10,057 nt of DNA, from assembly GCF_900765565.1 (NCBI RefSeq), contig NZ_CAAFRZ010000062.1:1-10057 (forward strand), in the 5' to 3' direction. The notes beneath the pieces are model-generated. The model did not search any database and had not been told where the DNA came from. It saw nothing but the letters and a program-made list of their open reading frames with translations. Shown piece after piece: positions 1-6,289 of the stretch. The position numbers and the translations under genes were made by a program. How positions within the stretch are numbered: position 1 is the stretch's first letter; each line of letters starts with the position of its first letter. The DNA is from an uncultured Dialister sp. Lineage in GTDB: Bacteria > Bacillota > Negativicutes > Veillonellales > Dialisteraceae.

Positions 1-63
1 TTCCTAGAAGCTAGCAGCTAACAGCTAGAAGCTCTCACGCGTTTGACTCTCTCCACCAGCGTC
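1..63. repeat. Partial copy of palindromic MITE-like element (right end)
   Basis: This is the right-hand end of the element found complete at 1946-2145 and 3655-3846. It has the same TTCCTA, CTAGC/AGCTA-rich arm and the same outer TGACTCT, followed by CCACCAGCG, matching CCCACCAGTACC at the end of the 3655-3846 copy. The left half lies outside the window. It sits 33 bp past the lactate oxidase stop codon and could contribute to 3' end formation, but there is no clear U-tract. Confidence 0.7.
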
Positions 64-96
64 GCCCCATCAGCTCGACAAACTGAAATATCGCAA

Positions 97-1182
97 TCAG
101 ATCAGTTCCGTTTTCTTTACTTCCTCAATGGTCTTCGTCCCTGCCAGCTGCATGGTGATGGACAGTTCCTTATTGAAGTGGTCAAATACCGACTTCACCC
201 CTTCAGCGCCGCCCAGGTTCAGGCCGTAAATGACGGGGCGGCCGATGGCCACCAGGTCTGCGCCGCTGGCAAGGGCTTTGAATACATGGTTTCCTCTTCT
301 CACGCCGCTGTCAAAGATGACCGGCACCTTTTTATTCACCACCGCTGCAATGGAGGGCAGCACCGCAAAGGAAGCAGGGCCCCCGTCCAGCTGGCGGCCG
401 CCGTGGTTGGACACCCAGATGCCGTCAGCGCCGGCTTCCATGGCAATTTTCGCATCTTCCGGAGACTGGATGCCCTTCACGATGACCGGGAGGCCGGACA
501 TTCTCTTCAGCTTGCCCACATCGGAGGGTACGAAGTCCTGCTTTGCGGCAGCGTAGATTTCAGAAATATTCTTTCCCTTGCCATCGGCAGCGCCATAGGC
601 AGCAAGATTCGGCATGGGCAGGGGGAACTGGAAATGGGTGGCAATATCTTCTTCCCGATATCCGCCCAGGGTGGAATCTACGGTCATGATGATGGCTTTT
701 ACGCCGGCCTTTACGGCCTTATGAATCAGGAATTCATTGAATCCGTCGTCCTTGCTCATATAAATCTGGAAGAACTGGGGTGCCCCCGGTGCTGCTTTTG
801 CCGCGTCTTCCAGGTCTGTGCTGCCGTAGGTACTCATGGCAAATAGGGTGCCTGCCATGGCAGCGCCAATGGCCGTATCCACTTCCCCCTTCATATGGGC
901 CAGTCCATGGGCCGCCGATGGTGCTTCGATGACCGGTGTCTTCAGGGGGATGCCAAAGATGGATGTGGACAGGTCGGCATGGGAAATACCGCGGAGTACC
1001 CGGGGAACGATGTGCTTGTCTTCAAAGGACCTTGTATTTTCCCTCATGGTCCATTCATCTTCTGCTCCTTCCCGGATATAGCCGAAAGCGCCGGGATCCA
1101 TGCGGGCCTTCACCTTCGCCTCCAGTCCTTTAATGTTCAGTATATCAATGGGATGTTCTTCATTGCTTGTGTAGTATGCCAT
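97..1182 (-). CDS. lctO: FMN-dependent L-lactate oxidase (alpha-hydroxy-acid oxidase family)
   Basis: A 361-residue cytosolic flavoprotein predicted to oxidise L-lactate to pyruvate, passing electrons to O2 and releasing H2O2. It is a (beta/alpha)8-barrel of the family's usual length (about 350-375). Residues that line up with the well-known Aerococcus enzyme at a constant offset of 5 are Tyr35, the PSAAHGLAH segment at 88-96, Tyr141, Arg176, Lys236, the catalytic His260 with Arg263 in SNHGGRQLDGG, and the FMN-phosphate segment DSGVRRG (291-297) plus GRP (314-316). The start is chosen because AAAGGAG stands 6 nt upstream of the ATG. A MarR gene lies 311 bp upstream on the same strand and may regulate it. 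The product could instead act on another 2-hydroxy acid, or as a dehydrogenase; the residues favour lactate oxidase. No convincing promoter was seen directly upstream. Confidence 0.92.
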   Translation of the reverse strand: MAYYTSNEEHPIDILNIKGLEAKVKARMDPGAFGYIREGAEDEWTMRENTRSFEDKHIVPRVLRGISHADLSTSIFGIPLKTPVIEAPSAAHGLAHMKGEVDTAIGAAMAGTLFAMSTYGSTDLEDAAKAAPGAPQFFQIYMSKDDGFNEFLIHKAVKAGVKAIIMTVDSTLGGYREEDIATHFQFPLPMPNLAAYGAADGKGKNISEIYAAAKQDFVPSDVGKLKRMSGLPVIVKGIQSPEDAKIAMEAGADGIWVSNHGGRQLDGGPASFAVLPSIAAVVNKKVPVIFDSGVRRGNHVFKALASGADLVAIGRPVIYGLNLGGAEGVKSVFDHFNKELSITMQLAGTKTIEEVKKTELI

Positions 1183-1206
1183 AATGGTTCTCCTTTAGAA
1201 TAAATA

Positions 1207-1237
<31 letters not shown>

Positions 1238-1317
1238 GTTTTTCAGCTCCGCCGCTGATATTGTCCGATGCCTATCCGCCGGATAATCGTTTCCTCCGGC
1301 TATCGATATCCCTGAGT

Positions 1318-1362
1318 ATGCAGGCCCTTGGAGAAGGGCCGCGCCAAAGGTGCAGGATGGAT
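1318..1362. repeat. Dispersed intergenic repeat (CTTGGAGAAGG family), copy 1
   Basis: ATGCAGG-CCCTTGGAGAAGGG then CCAAAGG and GCAGGATGGAT. The same order of blocks is seen at 9557-9602 and, on the opposite strand, inside 9366-9456 and 9819-9916. CCCTTGGAGAAGGG and the following GC-rich block can each form small hairpins. No coding content. Confidence 0.75.
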
Positions 1363-1423
1363 TATCGGGTTTATATGGCGAAGCCGCCTGTCCCATCTGA
1401 TGTCTGCAGTCTGACTGTCTGAT

Positions 1424-1477
1424 GGCTATCAGCCAAATAACAGGAATCGGTCAGTGGCCAGCTTTGAGCTGATAGCC
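1424..1477. repeat. 9-bp inverted repeat downstream of MarR
   Basis: GGCTATCAG and CTGATAGCC are perfect inverted 9-mers 36 nt apart, starting 17 nt beyond the MarR stop codon. The hairpin could mark the 3' end of the MarR transcript, but there is no following U-run, so a terminator is not claimed. Confidence 0.5.
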
Positions 1478-1493
1478 GCCACCATCCTCCCCA

Positions 1494-1919
1494 TCACCAA
1501 TCCATCATGCCCTTTTCCAGTTTCAGGAGCAGGGCCCGTAAATCCCGGATATCTTTCCGGGTGAGGGTCTCCTCCATGGTGCGGTTGATTTCCTTCTCCA
1601 GGGGAGACAGGGTTTCTATTTTTCGCTTTCCCTTTTCCGTGAGGGAAAGAATCATATTCCGTTTGTCCCTCTCATCGGGACATCGGGAAATAAGTCCTTT
1701 GTCCATGAGACGGTCAAGCAGGGGCTTTATGGTATTCTGGCTCTTATCGATATGGAGGGCCAGTTCTTTCTGGCACAGCGGAGCATTTTCGCTGATGGTC
1801 TTCAGGGCTATCCACTGTTCTACGGTGAGGCCATGGGCTTTGAAGAAATCGTCAATCCGGTAATGTACCCGCCGGGCCGTACGGTTCAGAAGGTATCCCA
1901 GTGTATCGTCCAGTTTCAT
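1494..1919 (-). CDS. MarR-family transcriptional regulator
   Basis: A 141-residue DNA-binding repressor with a winged helix-turn-helix. Helix-turn-helix residues are about 50-77 (QKELALHIDKSQNTIKPLLD), followed by LMDKGLISR, and the wing carries the family signature PDERDKRNMILSLTEKG near residues 81-97. Flanking N- and C-terminal helices are the usual dimerisation region. The ATG at 1919 is chosen over an in-frame ATG at 1976 because AAAGGAG lies 6 nt before it; the longer form would begin inside the palindromic element at 1946-2145 and has no ribosome binding site. No conserved cysteine is placed to suggest thiol sensing with confidence. Its target is unknown; the lactate oxidase downstream and the hydrolase upstream are candidates by neighbourhood only. 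Confidence 0.92.
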   Translation of the reverse strand: MKLDDTLGYLLNRTARRVHYRIDDFFKAHGLTVEQWIALKTISENAPLCQKELALHIDKSQNTIKPLLDRLMDKGLISRCPDERDKRNMILSLTEKGKRKIETLSPLEKEINRTMEETLTRKDIRDLRALLLKLEKGMMDW

Positions 1920-1945
1920 GGAAGGCTCCTTTCGGTAATCTGGCT

Positions 1946-2145
1946 TTAGTATGCATATGGCCAGAGTCACCGGCATAGAGGCTTCTAGCTTCTAGCCTCT
2001 AGCTTCTAGGAAAGCTCCATAGCCTACGGCATGATATTCCACCAAAATCATGGATAGGAACGCCGCAGGCTGGCCAGCTTTCCTAGCTGCTAGCAGCTAA
2101 TAGCTAGAAGCCCCGCACCGGTGACTCTGACCGATTGCATACTAA
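1946..2145. repeat. Complete 200-bp palindromic MITE-like element
   Basis: Nearly the whole 200 bp is one imperfect palindrome. Both ends read inward TTAGTATGCA, then 6 variable bases, then CAGAGTCACCGG, then a GGCTTCTAGC-rich arm ending in AGGAAAGCT and an AGCCT(A/G)CGGC block. It has no open frame of interest. It fits exactly between the hydrolase stop (2153) and the MarR start (1919). Its outer ends read outward TGCATACTAA, resembling an extended -10 box (TGNTATACT-like), and the MarR-side copy is correctly oriented to help transcribe MarR. Whether it is mobilised by a transposase elsewhere cannot be told; I saw no clear target duplication. Confidence 0.8.
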
Positions 2146-2152
2146 TCCACGA

Positions 2153-3157
2153 TCATTTCAGATAACTATCAAAGAAAGCGGTGATGATATCCAGTACTTC
2201 CTCCTGGTTCCAGTAAATCCCGCCGTGGGCTGCTCCTTTGACCAGGTACCGTTTCGAGGGGATGTGGTTCTTCCGGAGGGCCTGGAAAAGAAGGTCCGTC
2301 TGGCTGGGGGAAACCACGGTGTCCGCCGTACCGTGCATGAGGAGCATGGGGGCAGAGGTCTTTGAAATGTAGTGAATCGGATTGGCCGCTTCCGCCCCCT
2401 TCGGGTTGGCTTTGATGCCGCCATCTACCCCGCCGAAGACCGGGGATCCGTTCACCCAGAGGGCTTCCGTGGCGCCGGCAGATTCGTGCTTTTTCTGCAC
2501 TTCTGCGCTGTAATCGTCGCCGATACGGGTGAGATCGGAAAGTCCGTAGAGGTCCACCGCCGCCTTCACATCGCTGGTGACATTGAGGTTATCCCCTGTA
2601 TCGAAGGTTCTTGTGCCGCTGGTGGTCCCAGCCATGGCGGTGAGGTAGCCGCCGGCACTGCCGCCCACGATACCCACCCGGTCCGGATCAATGCCGTACC
2701 GGTCCGCATGGGCCTTCAGATACCGGATGGCGGACTTCACGTCTTCCAGGGGCTGGGGAAATTTCGCCGTTGGCGCTACCCGGTATTCAATGGACGATAC
2801 CACATACCCCGCCTGCGCCAGGTGCATCCGGAGCTGGATACCGTTATCCTTGTTCGCATTGATGAATCCGCCGCCGGTGACGTATACAATGGCCGGCAGT
2901 TTTTTGTCGGACTTCGGCTGGAGGATGTCCATCTTCATGGCCACATTGGGATATCCCCGCATGGGCACCTGCTCATAGACCACATTGGAAATCTGGTTAA
3001 TGAGAGGTGTCTTCACCTGCACGTCCAGGGGGATGCTGGCCACCTTATCCTTCATGCCCTCTGTAGAGGAATCTACATGTACATCCATAGCCATGGCGCT
3101 GCCTCCCATCCATACCAGCCCTGCCAGGGCCAGGGCCATCCATTTCTTTTTCATCAT
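2153..3157 (-). CDS. Secreted alpha/beta hydrolase, esterase/lipase type (BD-FAE-like)
   Basis: A 334-residue serine hydrolase with an N-terminal signal peptide (MMKKKWMALALAGLVWMGG, cleavage likely after AMA near residue 23), so it should act in the periplasm or outside the cell. The core shows VYVTGGGF (91-98), equivalent to the HGGG oxyanion loop of the hormone-sensitive-lipase/BD-FAE group with Thr in place of His; the nucleophile elbow GGSAGG with Ser167; Asp279 in HGTADTVV; and His311 in GAAHGG, completing the triad. The natural substrate, probably an acyl or acetyl ester, cannot be named from sequence. The ATG at 3157 is followed by a second ATG at 3154; GGAGG is 8 nt upstream of the first. 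The gene has its own promoter with an overlapping inverted repeat (3181-3240), and an HxlR gene ends 145 bp upstream on the same strand. Confidence 0.9.
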   Translation of the reverse strand: MMKKKWMALALAGLVWMGGSAMAMDVHVDSSTEGMKDKVASIPLDVQVKTPLINQISNVVYEQVPMRGYPNVAMKMDILQPKSDKKLPAIVYVTGGGFINANKDNGIQLRMHLAQAGYVVSSIEYRVAPTAKFPQPLEDVKSAIRYLKAHADRYGIDPDRVGIVGGSAGGYLTAMAGTTSGTRTFDTGDNLNVTSDVKAAVDLYGLSDLTRIGDDYSAEVQKKHESAGATEALWVNGSPVFGGVDGGIKANPKGAEAANPIHYISKTSAPMLLMHGTADTVVSPSQTDLLFQALRKNHIPSKRYLVKGAAHGGIYWNQEEVLDIITAFFDSYLK

Positions 3158-3180
3158 TCCCTTTTCCTCCCATAAAAAAA

Positions 3181-3228
3181 CGATATAGTAGTAAGTAAAT
3201 AAGTTACATTTATATTACTACCATATCG
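3181..3228. promoter_or_regulatory. Operator-like 14-bp inverted repeat upstream of the hydrolase
   Basis: CGATATAGTAGTAA (3181-3194) and TTACTACCATATCG (3215-3228) are inverted arms with one mismatch and a 20-bp AT-rich spacer. The upstream arm covers part of the -10 box and spacer; the other arm covers the early transcribed region. This is a typical repressor layout. A smaller GTAA/TTAC symmetry lies within the spacer. The HxlR or MarR product is the likely ligand, by inference. Confidence 0.65.
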
Positions 3229-3240
3229 TACTATCGTCAA
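3212..3240 (-). promoter_or_regulatory. Sigma-70-type promoter of the hydrolase gene
   Basis: On the minus strand TTGACG (3240-3235), a 17-bp spacer, then TAATAT (3217-3212). Transcription would start near 3205, leaving a ~48-nt leader with GGAGG before the ATG. The -10 overlaps one arm of the inverted repeat at 3181-3228. Confidence 0.7.
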
Positions 3241-3302
3241 TCGTTTATGATAACAAATGCCTATCAGGAAAAAGATGGCATATCCGCAGCAGGGATACCC
3301 AA

Positions 3303-3635
3303 TTATGCCCGATTCTCGTGGAGGAAGCCGATGTATTCCTTTCCCCAGACCTCGATGCTGTCCAGCACCGGCTGGAACCGGCGGCCCATGTCGGTGAGGG
3401 AATATTCCACCCGCGGCGGCACTTCCGCATACACTTCCCGATGGACGAGGCCTTCCTTTTCCATATACTTCAGCTGGGACGACAGGGTGGCATGGGTAAT
3501 GTGGATTTCCCGTTCCAGGTCATTGAACCGTTTCGTGCCGCCGGAAAGGGCATGAAGAATAAGGATGGCCCATTTTCCCTGCAGCAGTTTCTGGGCCGTC
3601 ACAAAGGGGCAGACGCCGAATAATTGATTTTCCAT
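3303..3635 (-). CDS. HxlR-family transcriptional regulator
   Basis: A 110-residue single-domain winged-helix regulator. The HxlR signature is clear: an N-terminal Cys (Cys9 in GVCPF), GKWAILILHAL (20-30), GGTKRFNDLEREI (32-44), the recognition region THATLSSQLKYMEKEGLV (47-64), and a wing with PPRVEYSLTDMG (73-84). In several studied members the conserved N-terminal Cys senses disulfide, quinone or aldehyde stress; that role is possible here, not shown. AGGAGG lies 7 nt before the ATG. It is divergent from the dioxygenase-like gene (start 3977), with a palindromic element in the shared space, and it reads toward the hydrolase gene whose promoter has an operator-like palindrome. Either neighbour may be its target. 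Confidence 0.93.
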   Translation of the reverse strand: MENQLFGVCPFVTAQKLLQGKWAILILHALSGGTKRFNDLEREIHITHATLSSQLKYMEKEGLVHREVYAEVPPRVEYSLTDMGRRFQPVLDSIEVWGKEYIGFLHENRA

Positions 3636-3654
3636 GATTGACCTCCTGATCTGG

Positions 3655-3846
3655 GGTGCTGGCGAGTAGAGTCACCGGCATGGGGCTATTAGCTTCCAGC
3701 TATTAGCAGTTAGGAAAGCTGGCCAGCCTACGGCGTGGGCAGCTTTGGAAACATGAAGTGGAAAGTGCCACAGGCGATTGATCTTTCCTAAAAGCTAACA
3801 GCTAGAAGCTAGCAGCCCTGTGCTTATGACTCTGCCCACCAGTACC
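3655..3846. repeat. Complete 192-bp palindromic MITE-like element, second copy
   Basis: Both ends read inward GGT(G/A)CTGG(C/T)G then AGAGTCA, followed by the CTATTAGC/AGCTTCTAGC-rich arm and TAGGAAAG. The left arm closely matches the element at 1946-2145 (AGAGTCACCGGCAT, then TAGGAAAGCT and AGCCTACGGC). The centre differs from the other copy. It fills most of the 341-bp space between the divergent HxlR and dioxygenase-like genes and so separates their promoters. The outer ~15 bp differ from the 1946-2145 copy. Confidence 0.78.
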
Positions 3847-3905
3847 GTATCGGCAGATCCGCCAATACGCAAGCATTCCATACTTACGAAAGGGAAACTG
3901 CCTTC

Positions 3906-3935
3906 TTGTGTTTCATTTTAAAGCAGTCGTATAAT
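3906..3935 (+). promoter_or_regulatory. Probable promoter of the dioxygenase-like gene
   Basis: A perfect TATAAT (3930-3935) with TTGTGT (3906-3911) 18 bp upstream. Transcription would start near 3942, giving a ~35-nt leader with GGGAG before the ATG at 3977. The -35 is only partly consensus. Confidence 0.6.
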
Positions 3936-3976
3936 GAACGCAAGTATAGAAATAATACTATAGGGAGATGATTTTC

Positions 3977-4747
3977 ATGAAAATGCCCGTAATTTTTGCC
4001 GGCCACGGCAGTCCCATGATTGCCCTCGCTGATAATGAACTGACCCGTGCCTTCCATGACCTGGGAGAGGACGTGGTCAAGCGCTTTGGCACACCGAAGG
4101 CCATTCTCGCCCTGTCCGCCCACTGGTACACCAGAGGTACCTTCGTGCAGTCCGCCAAAAGCCCCCGGCAGGTCTACGACATGTATGGATTTCCAAAGGA
4201 ACTGTATGAAGTGAAATACGAACCGAAGGGATACCGCCCTTTGACGGACCGGGTGCTCACCCTCCTGCCGAAATCTTCCATCAGCGATGACTGGGGCATC
4301 GACCACGGCACCTGGACCGTGCTGACCCACATGTTCCCCGGTGCGAAAATCCCGGTGGTCCAGGTTTCCATCGATGGCACCGCGGGCCCAAAGGCCGCTT
4401 ACGAAACAGGAAAGGCCCTCGCCCCTCTCCGTAATGAGGGCTATCTCATCTTCGGCAGCGGCAATATCGTGCACAACCTGTACAAAGTGGAATGGGACAA
4501 TGAAGCCGGCAGCCCCGCAGCGGACCGGTTCGATGCGTTCATCACCGGAAAAGTACAAGACCGGGATGACAGCGCCGTGATTCACTTCGATTCCCATCCC
4601 GATGCAGACTACGCAGTCCCCACGCCGGACCATTTCCTGCCGCTCCCCTACATCCTCGGCGCTTCCATCGGCGAAAAGCCGAAGGTCTTCAATAACGTAA
4701 GAAACCTGGGCTCCATGTCCATGACCGGCTACGCCTTTGGACTGTGA
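3977..4747 (+). CDS. ygiD: LigB-superfamily extradiol ring-cleavage dioxygenase-like protein (YgiD / 4,5-DOPA dioxygenase family)
   Basis: A 256-residue cytosolic protein of the family's usual length (about 255-270). Members use a non-heme metal (Fe or Zn) to cleave catechol-type rings next to the hydroxyls; YgiD-type proteins can convert L-DOPA to a seco-DOPA in vitro, but the physiological bacterial substrate is generally unknown. Visible signatures: GHGSPM with His10, SAHW with His49, DHGTW with His110, GSGNIVHNL with His166, and PTPDHFLPLPY with His219. His10, His49 and His219 are the likely metal ligands and His110 the likely acid/base. The start at 3977 is chosen over the ATG at 3968 because GGGAG is 9 nt from it and would abut the earlier one. 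It is divergent from HxlR and precedes the MBL-MoaF gene by 263 bp on the same strand. Ring cleavage needs O2, so it fits a microaerobic or quinone-stress role, by inference. Confidence 0.92.
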   Translation: MKMPVIFAGHGSPMIALADNELTRAFHDLGEDVVKRFGTPKAILALSAHWYTRGTFVQSAKSPRQVYDMYGFPKELYEVKYEPKGYRPLTDRVLTLLPKSSISDDWGIDHGTWTVLTHMFPGAKIPVVQVSIDGTAGPKAAYETGKALAPLRNEGYLIFGSGNIVHNLYKVEWDNEAGSPAADRFDAFITGKVQDRDDSAVIHFDSHPDADYAVPTPDHFLPLPYILGASIGEKPKVFNNVRNLGSMSMTGYAFGL

Positions 4748-4753
4748 TGAAGA

Positions 4754-4838
4754 GGGCCTGCGGCCCAGGGCAGCGGCCTGTCGGCCGGGGCTATGCCCTG
4801 CGGGCATGGCTATGCGTAGCAGGGCTAAGGCTTCGCCT
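4754..4838. repeat. Chain of five short hairpins after ygiD
   Basis: Starting 6 nt after the stop codon: GGGCC-TGC-GGCCC (4754-4766), CGGCC-TGTC-GGCCG (4774-4787), ATGCCC-TGC-GGGCAT (4793-4807), GCTA-TGCG-TAGC (4809-4820) and AGGC-TTC-GCCT (4828-4838). Some arms can pair with either neighbour (GGGC-TAT-GCCC overlaps the third hairpin). There is no U-tract. Similar trinucleotide-loop hairpins occur in the other gene-free stretches (around 7200 and 9600). Possible roles are RNA 3' end protection or attenuation; none is shown. Confidence 0.7.
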
Positions 4839-4865
4839 GGGCTCAAAGAAGAAAATATATAATTC

Positions 4866-4892
4866 GCGGCGCTTCTATTTTTTATGCGCCGC
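4866..4892. repeat. 7-bp GC hairpin with T-rich loop
   Basis: GCGGCGC (4866-4872) and GCGCCGC (4886-4892) flank a 13-nt loop containing TTTTTT. The U-run is in the loop, not after the stem, so it is not a standard terminator. Confidence 0.5.
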
Positions 4893-4898
4893 CACATT

Positions 4899-4926
4899 CA
4901 CTCCTCACTCCTCACTCCTCATTCCT
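4899..4926. repeat. 7-bp tandem repeat, CACTCCT x4
   Basis: Three perfect copies and one copy with a single change (CATTCCT), head to tail. Same unit length as the array at 1209-1236; located upstream of the MBL-MoaF gene. Confidence 0.85.
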
Positions 4927-4948
4927 AACTAACAGCCGGAGGCTTTTG

Positions 4949-4991
4949 CGTGAGAGTGTTCACGAAAGACATTCCCCATTTCCCCTATTTT
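4949..4991 (+). promoter_or_regulatory. Candidate CRP-like box and weak promoter before the MBL-MoaF gene
   Basis: CGTGA-N6-TCACG (4949-4964) keeps the GTGA/TCAC core of CRP-type sites. TATTTT (4986-4991) lies downstream with no -35. The palindrome centre is 29.5 bp from the first base of the -10, the same as in the three promoters at 8046-8087, 8611-8652 and 8697-8738. Transcription would start at about 4998, at the ribosome binding site itself, which is tight. Suggestive only. Confidence 0.35.
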
Positions 4992-5010
4992 CCCTACAGG
5001 AGGTCCTACC

Positions 5011-6129
5011 ATGTCCCTTTCTTTCAAAGTCTACCATTCCGGGCCGAAGGCCATTTTCGATGTGACGTCCACCATCATTTACGGCGAAAAGGACGCCTTC
5101 CTGGTGGATGCCCAGTTCCAGAAATCCAAAGCCCAGGAGGTGGTCCGGGAAATCAAAGCCCTCGGCAAGGAACTGAAGGTGATCTTCATTTCCCATTTCG
5201 ACCCGGACTACTATTTCGGCCTCTCCGTCATCCACGATGCCTTCCCGGAGGCAGAAATTCTCTCCACCGCCCAGACGGCCTGGATGATTTCCGCCACCAT
5301 GGAACCAAAACTGAAAGTCTGGAAAGATGCCCTGGGTGACGACAAGCCGGACAGCTTCATCGTTCCGAAGGCAGTGAAAGAACTGCCGCTCCTGGAAAAC
5401 CATGAAATCCGGATCATCCGGAATGAGGACGATGAGACTCACTCCTTCCTCTACGTCCCCTCCACCGGCACCATCCTTGGCGGCGTATCCCTGGCCGAAG
5501 GCAGCCATCCCTGGATGGCGGACGCCAGGGGCCTGAATGAACTGGACAAATGGATTCTCCAGGTGGAAGCCATGAAGAGCCTTGCCCCTAAGAACGTCAT
5601 CGCCAGCCACCACTATGGGGATAATCCGGAAGAAAGCCCCTCCATCCTGGACTGCACCCTGTCCTATCTCAAAGACTACCGGGATGCCCTGGCCAGCGGC
5701 AAGACCGCGGACGCCATTGTCTCCATTATGACAGACAAATACCCCCAGTTGGACGGCAAAGACACCCTCACCTTCGGTGCTAAGGTTATTACGGGAGTGG
5801 AATCATGGGAACGGAAAAACCTGTACCCTGGCGTAAGTCATCATGTGCTGGTGGATTTCATGCCGGCCAGTGCCTTTGATCTCGATTTCCACGACAACAG
5901 GACCTTCACCTTCACCCAGACCGGCGGAGAAGACAAGGGATACACGGATACTATGGACTACACCGCCGTGGAAGTGGCAGATCACGTCTTCATGGTGCAC
6001 TGGCAGGAAAATAACGGTATCGCCGTCATCCACGTGCAGAACTGGAATACCCTGAACGTGTGGACCAACATTTATATCCCCGGCCAACCGGGGATTCACC
6101 TGAAGGGAAAAATGATGCTGAAGAAATGA
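5011..6129 (+). CDS. Metallo-beta-lactamase-fold protein fused to a MoaF/lipocalin-like domain
   Basis: A 372-residue cytosolic protein with two parts. Residues 1 to about 265 have the MBL layout: LVDAQF (31-36), the loop SHFDPDYYFG (61-70), His144 in DETHSF, GGVSL (157-161), SHHYGD (199-204), then a helical extension. The usual metal motif HxHxDH is altered: His62 and Asp66 are present, but Asp64 and Tyr67 replace the second and third ligands. Metal binding is therefore uncertain, and it may be a single-metal or non-hydrolytic member. Residues about 276-372 (FDLDFHDNRTFTF, MDYTAVEVADHVFMVHWQEN, NVWTNIY) resemble the small beta-barrel of MoaF and related calycins, inferred from pattern. AGGAGG stands 7 nt before the ATG. 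It follows ygiD on the same strand and ends in a good terminator. The substrate is unknown; neighbourhood suggests small aromatic or redox chemistry. Confidence 0.85.
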   Translation: MSLSFKVYHSGPKAIFDVTSTIIYGEKDAFLVDAQFQKSKAQEVVREIKALGKELKVIFISHFDPDYYFGLSVIHDAFPEAEILSTAQTAWMISATMEPKLKVWKDALGDDKPDSFIVPKAVKELPLLENHEIRIIRNEDDETHSFLYVPSTGTILGGVSLAEGSHPWMADARGLNELDKWILQVEAMKSLAPKNVIASHHYGDNPEESPSILDCTLSYLKDYRDALASGKTADAIVSIMTDKYPQLDGKDTLTFGAKVITGVESWERKNLYPGVSHHVLVDFMPASAFDLDFHDNRTFTFTQTGGEDKGYTDTMDYTAVEVADHVFMVHWQENNGIAVIHVQNWNTLNVWTNIYIPGQPGIHLKGKMMLKK

Positions 6130-6136
6130 AGCAAGT

Positions 6137-6166
6137 AAAAAAGCAGCGCTTTCGCGCTGTTTTTTA
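6137..6166 (+). terminator. Rho-independent terminator of the MBL-MoaF gene
   Basis: CAGCGC-TTTC-GCGCTG (6144-6159), preceded by six A and followed by TTTTTTATT, beginning 8 nt after the stop codon. The flanking A/T runs extend the stem. Confidence 0.92.
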
Positions 6167-6198
6167 TTGGGCCCAAAGGGTTGTCGGCCAATCCGGAT

Positions 6199-6260
6199 GA
6201 ATGGGGCTAAAGGTGGTAGGTTGGCATCGCTGCGCTCGCCCACCACCCTTAGCTCCATTC
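6199..6260. repeat. Large hairpin between convergent genes (ATGGGGCTAA family, copy 1)
   Basis: A 22-base left arm starting GAATGGGGCTAA (6199-6220) matches the inverse of 6239-6260 at 19 of 22 positions, with an apical loop holding CGCTGCGCT. It lies between the MBL-MoaF gene (ends 6129, plus) and the pRiA4b-like gene (ends 6290, minus). It may help both transcripts end. Related copies: 7119-7197 and 9697-9767. Confidence 0.75.
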
Positions 6261-6289
6261 AAAGATCTGCGCCATATACTCACAAACCT

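Noticed and set aside
43..846. 267-codon open frame antisense to lactate oxidase
   Set aside because: Shadow of a highly conserved flavoenzyme; begins inside the palindromic element.
2372..3175. 267-codon open frame antisense to the hydrolase
   Set aside because: Shadow of a gene with signal peptide and catalytic triad; no ribosome binding site or family resemblance.
3884..4897. 337-codon open frame antisense to ygiD
   Set aside because: Lies opposite a clear LigB-family gene with all its motifs; composition is typical of a GC-driven shadow frame and it continues into the hairpin chain.
4960..5613. 217-codon open frame antisense to the MBL-MoaF gene
   Set aside because: Shadow frame; the plus-strand gene has a strong ribosome binding site, domains and terminator.
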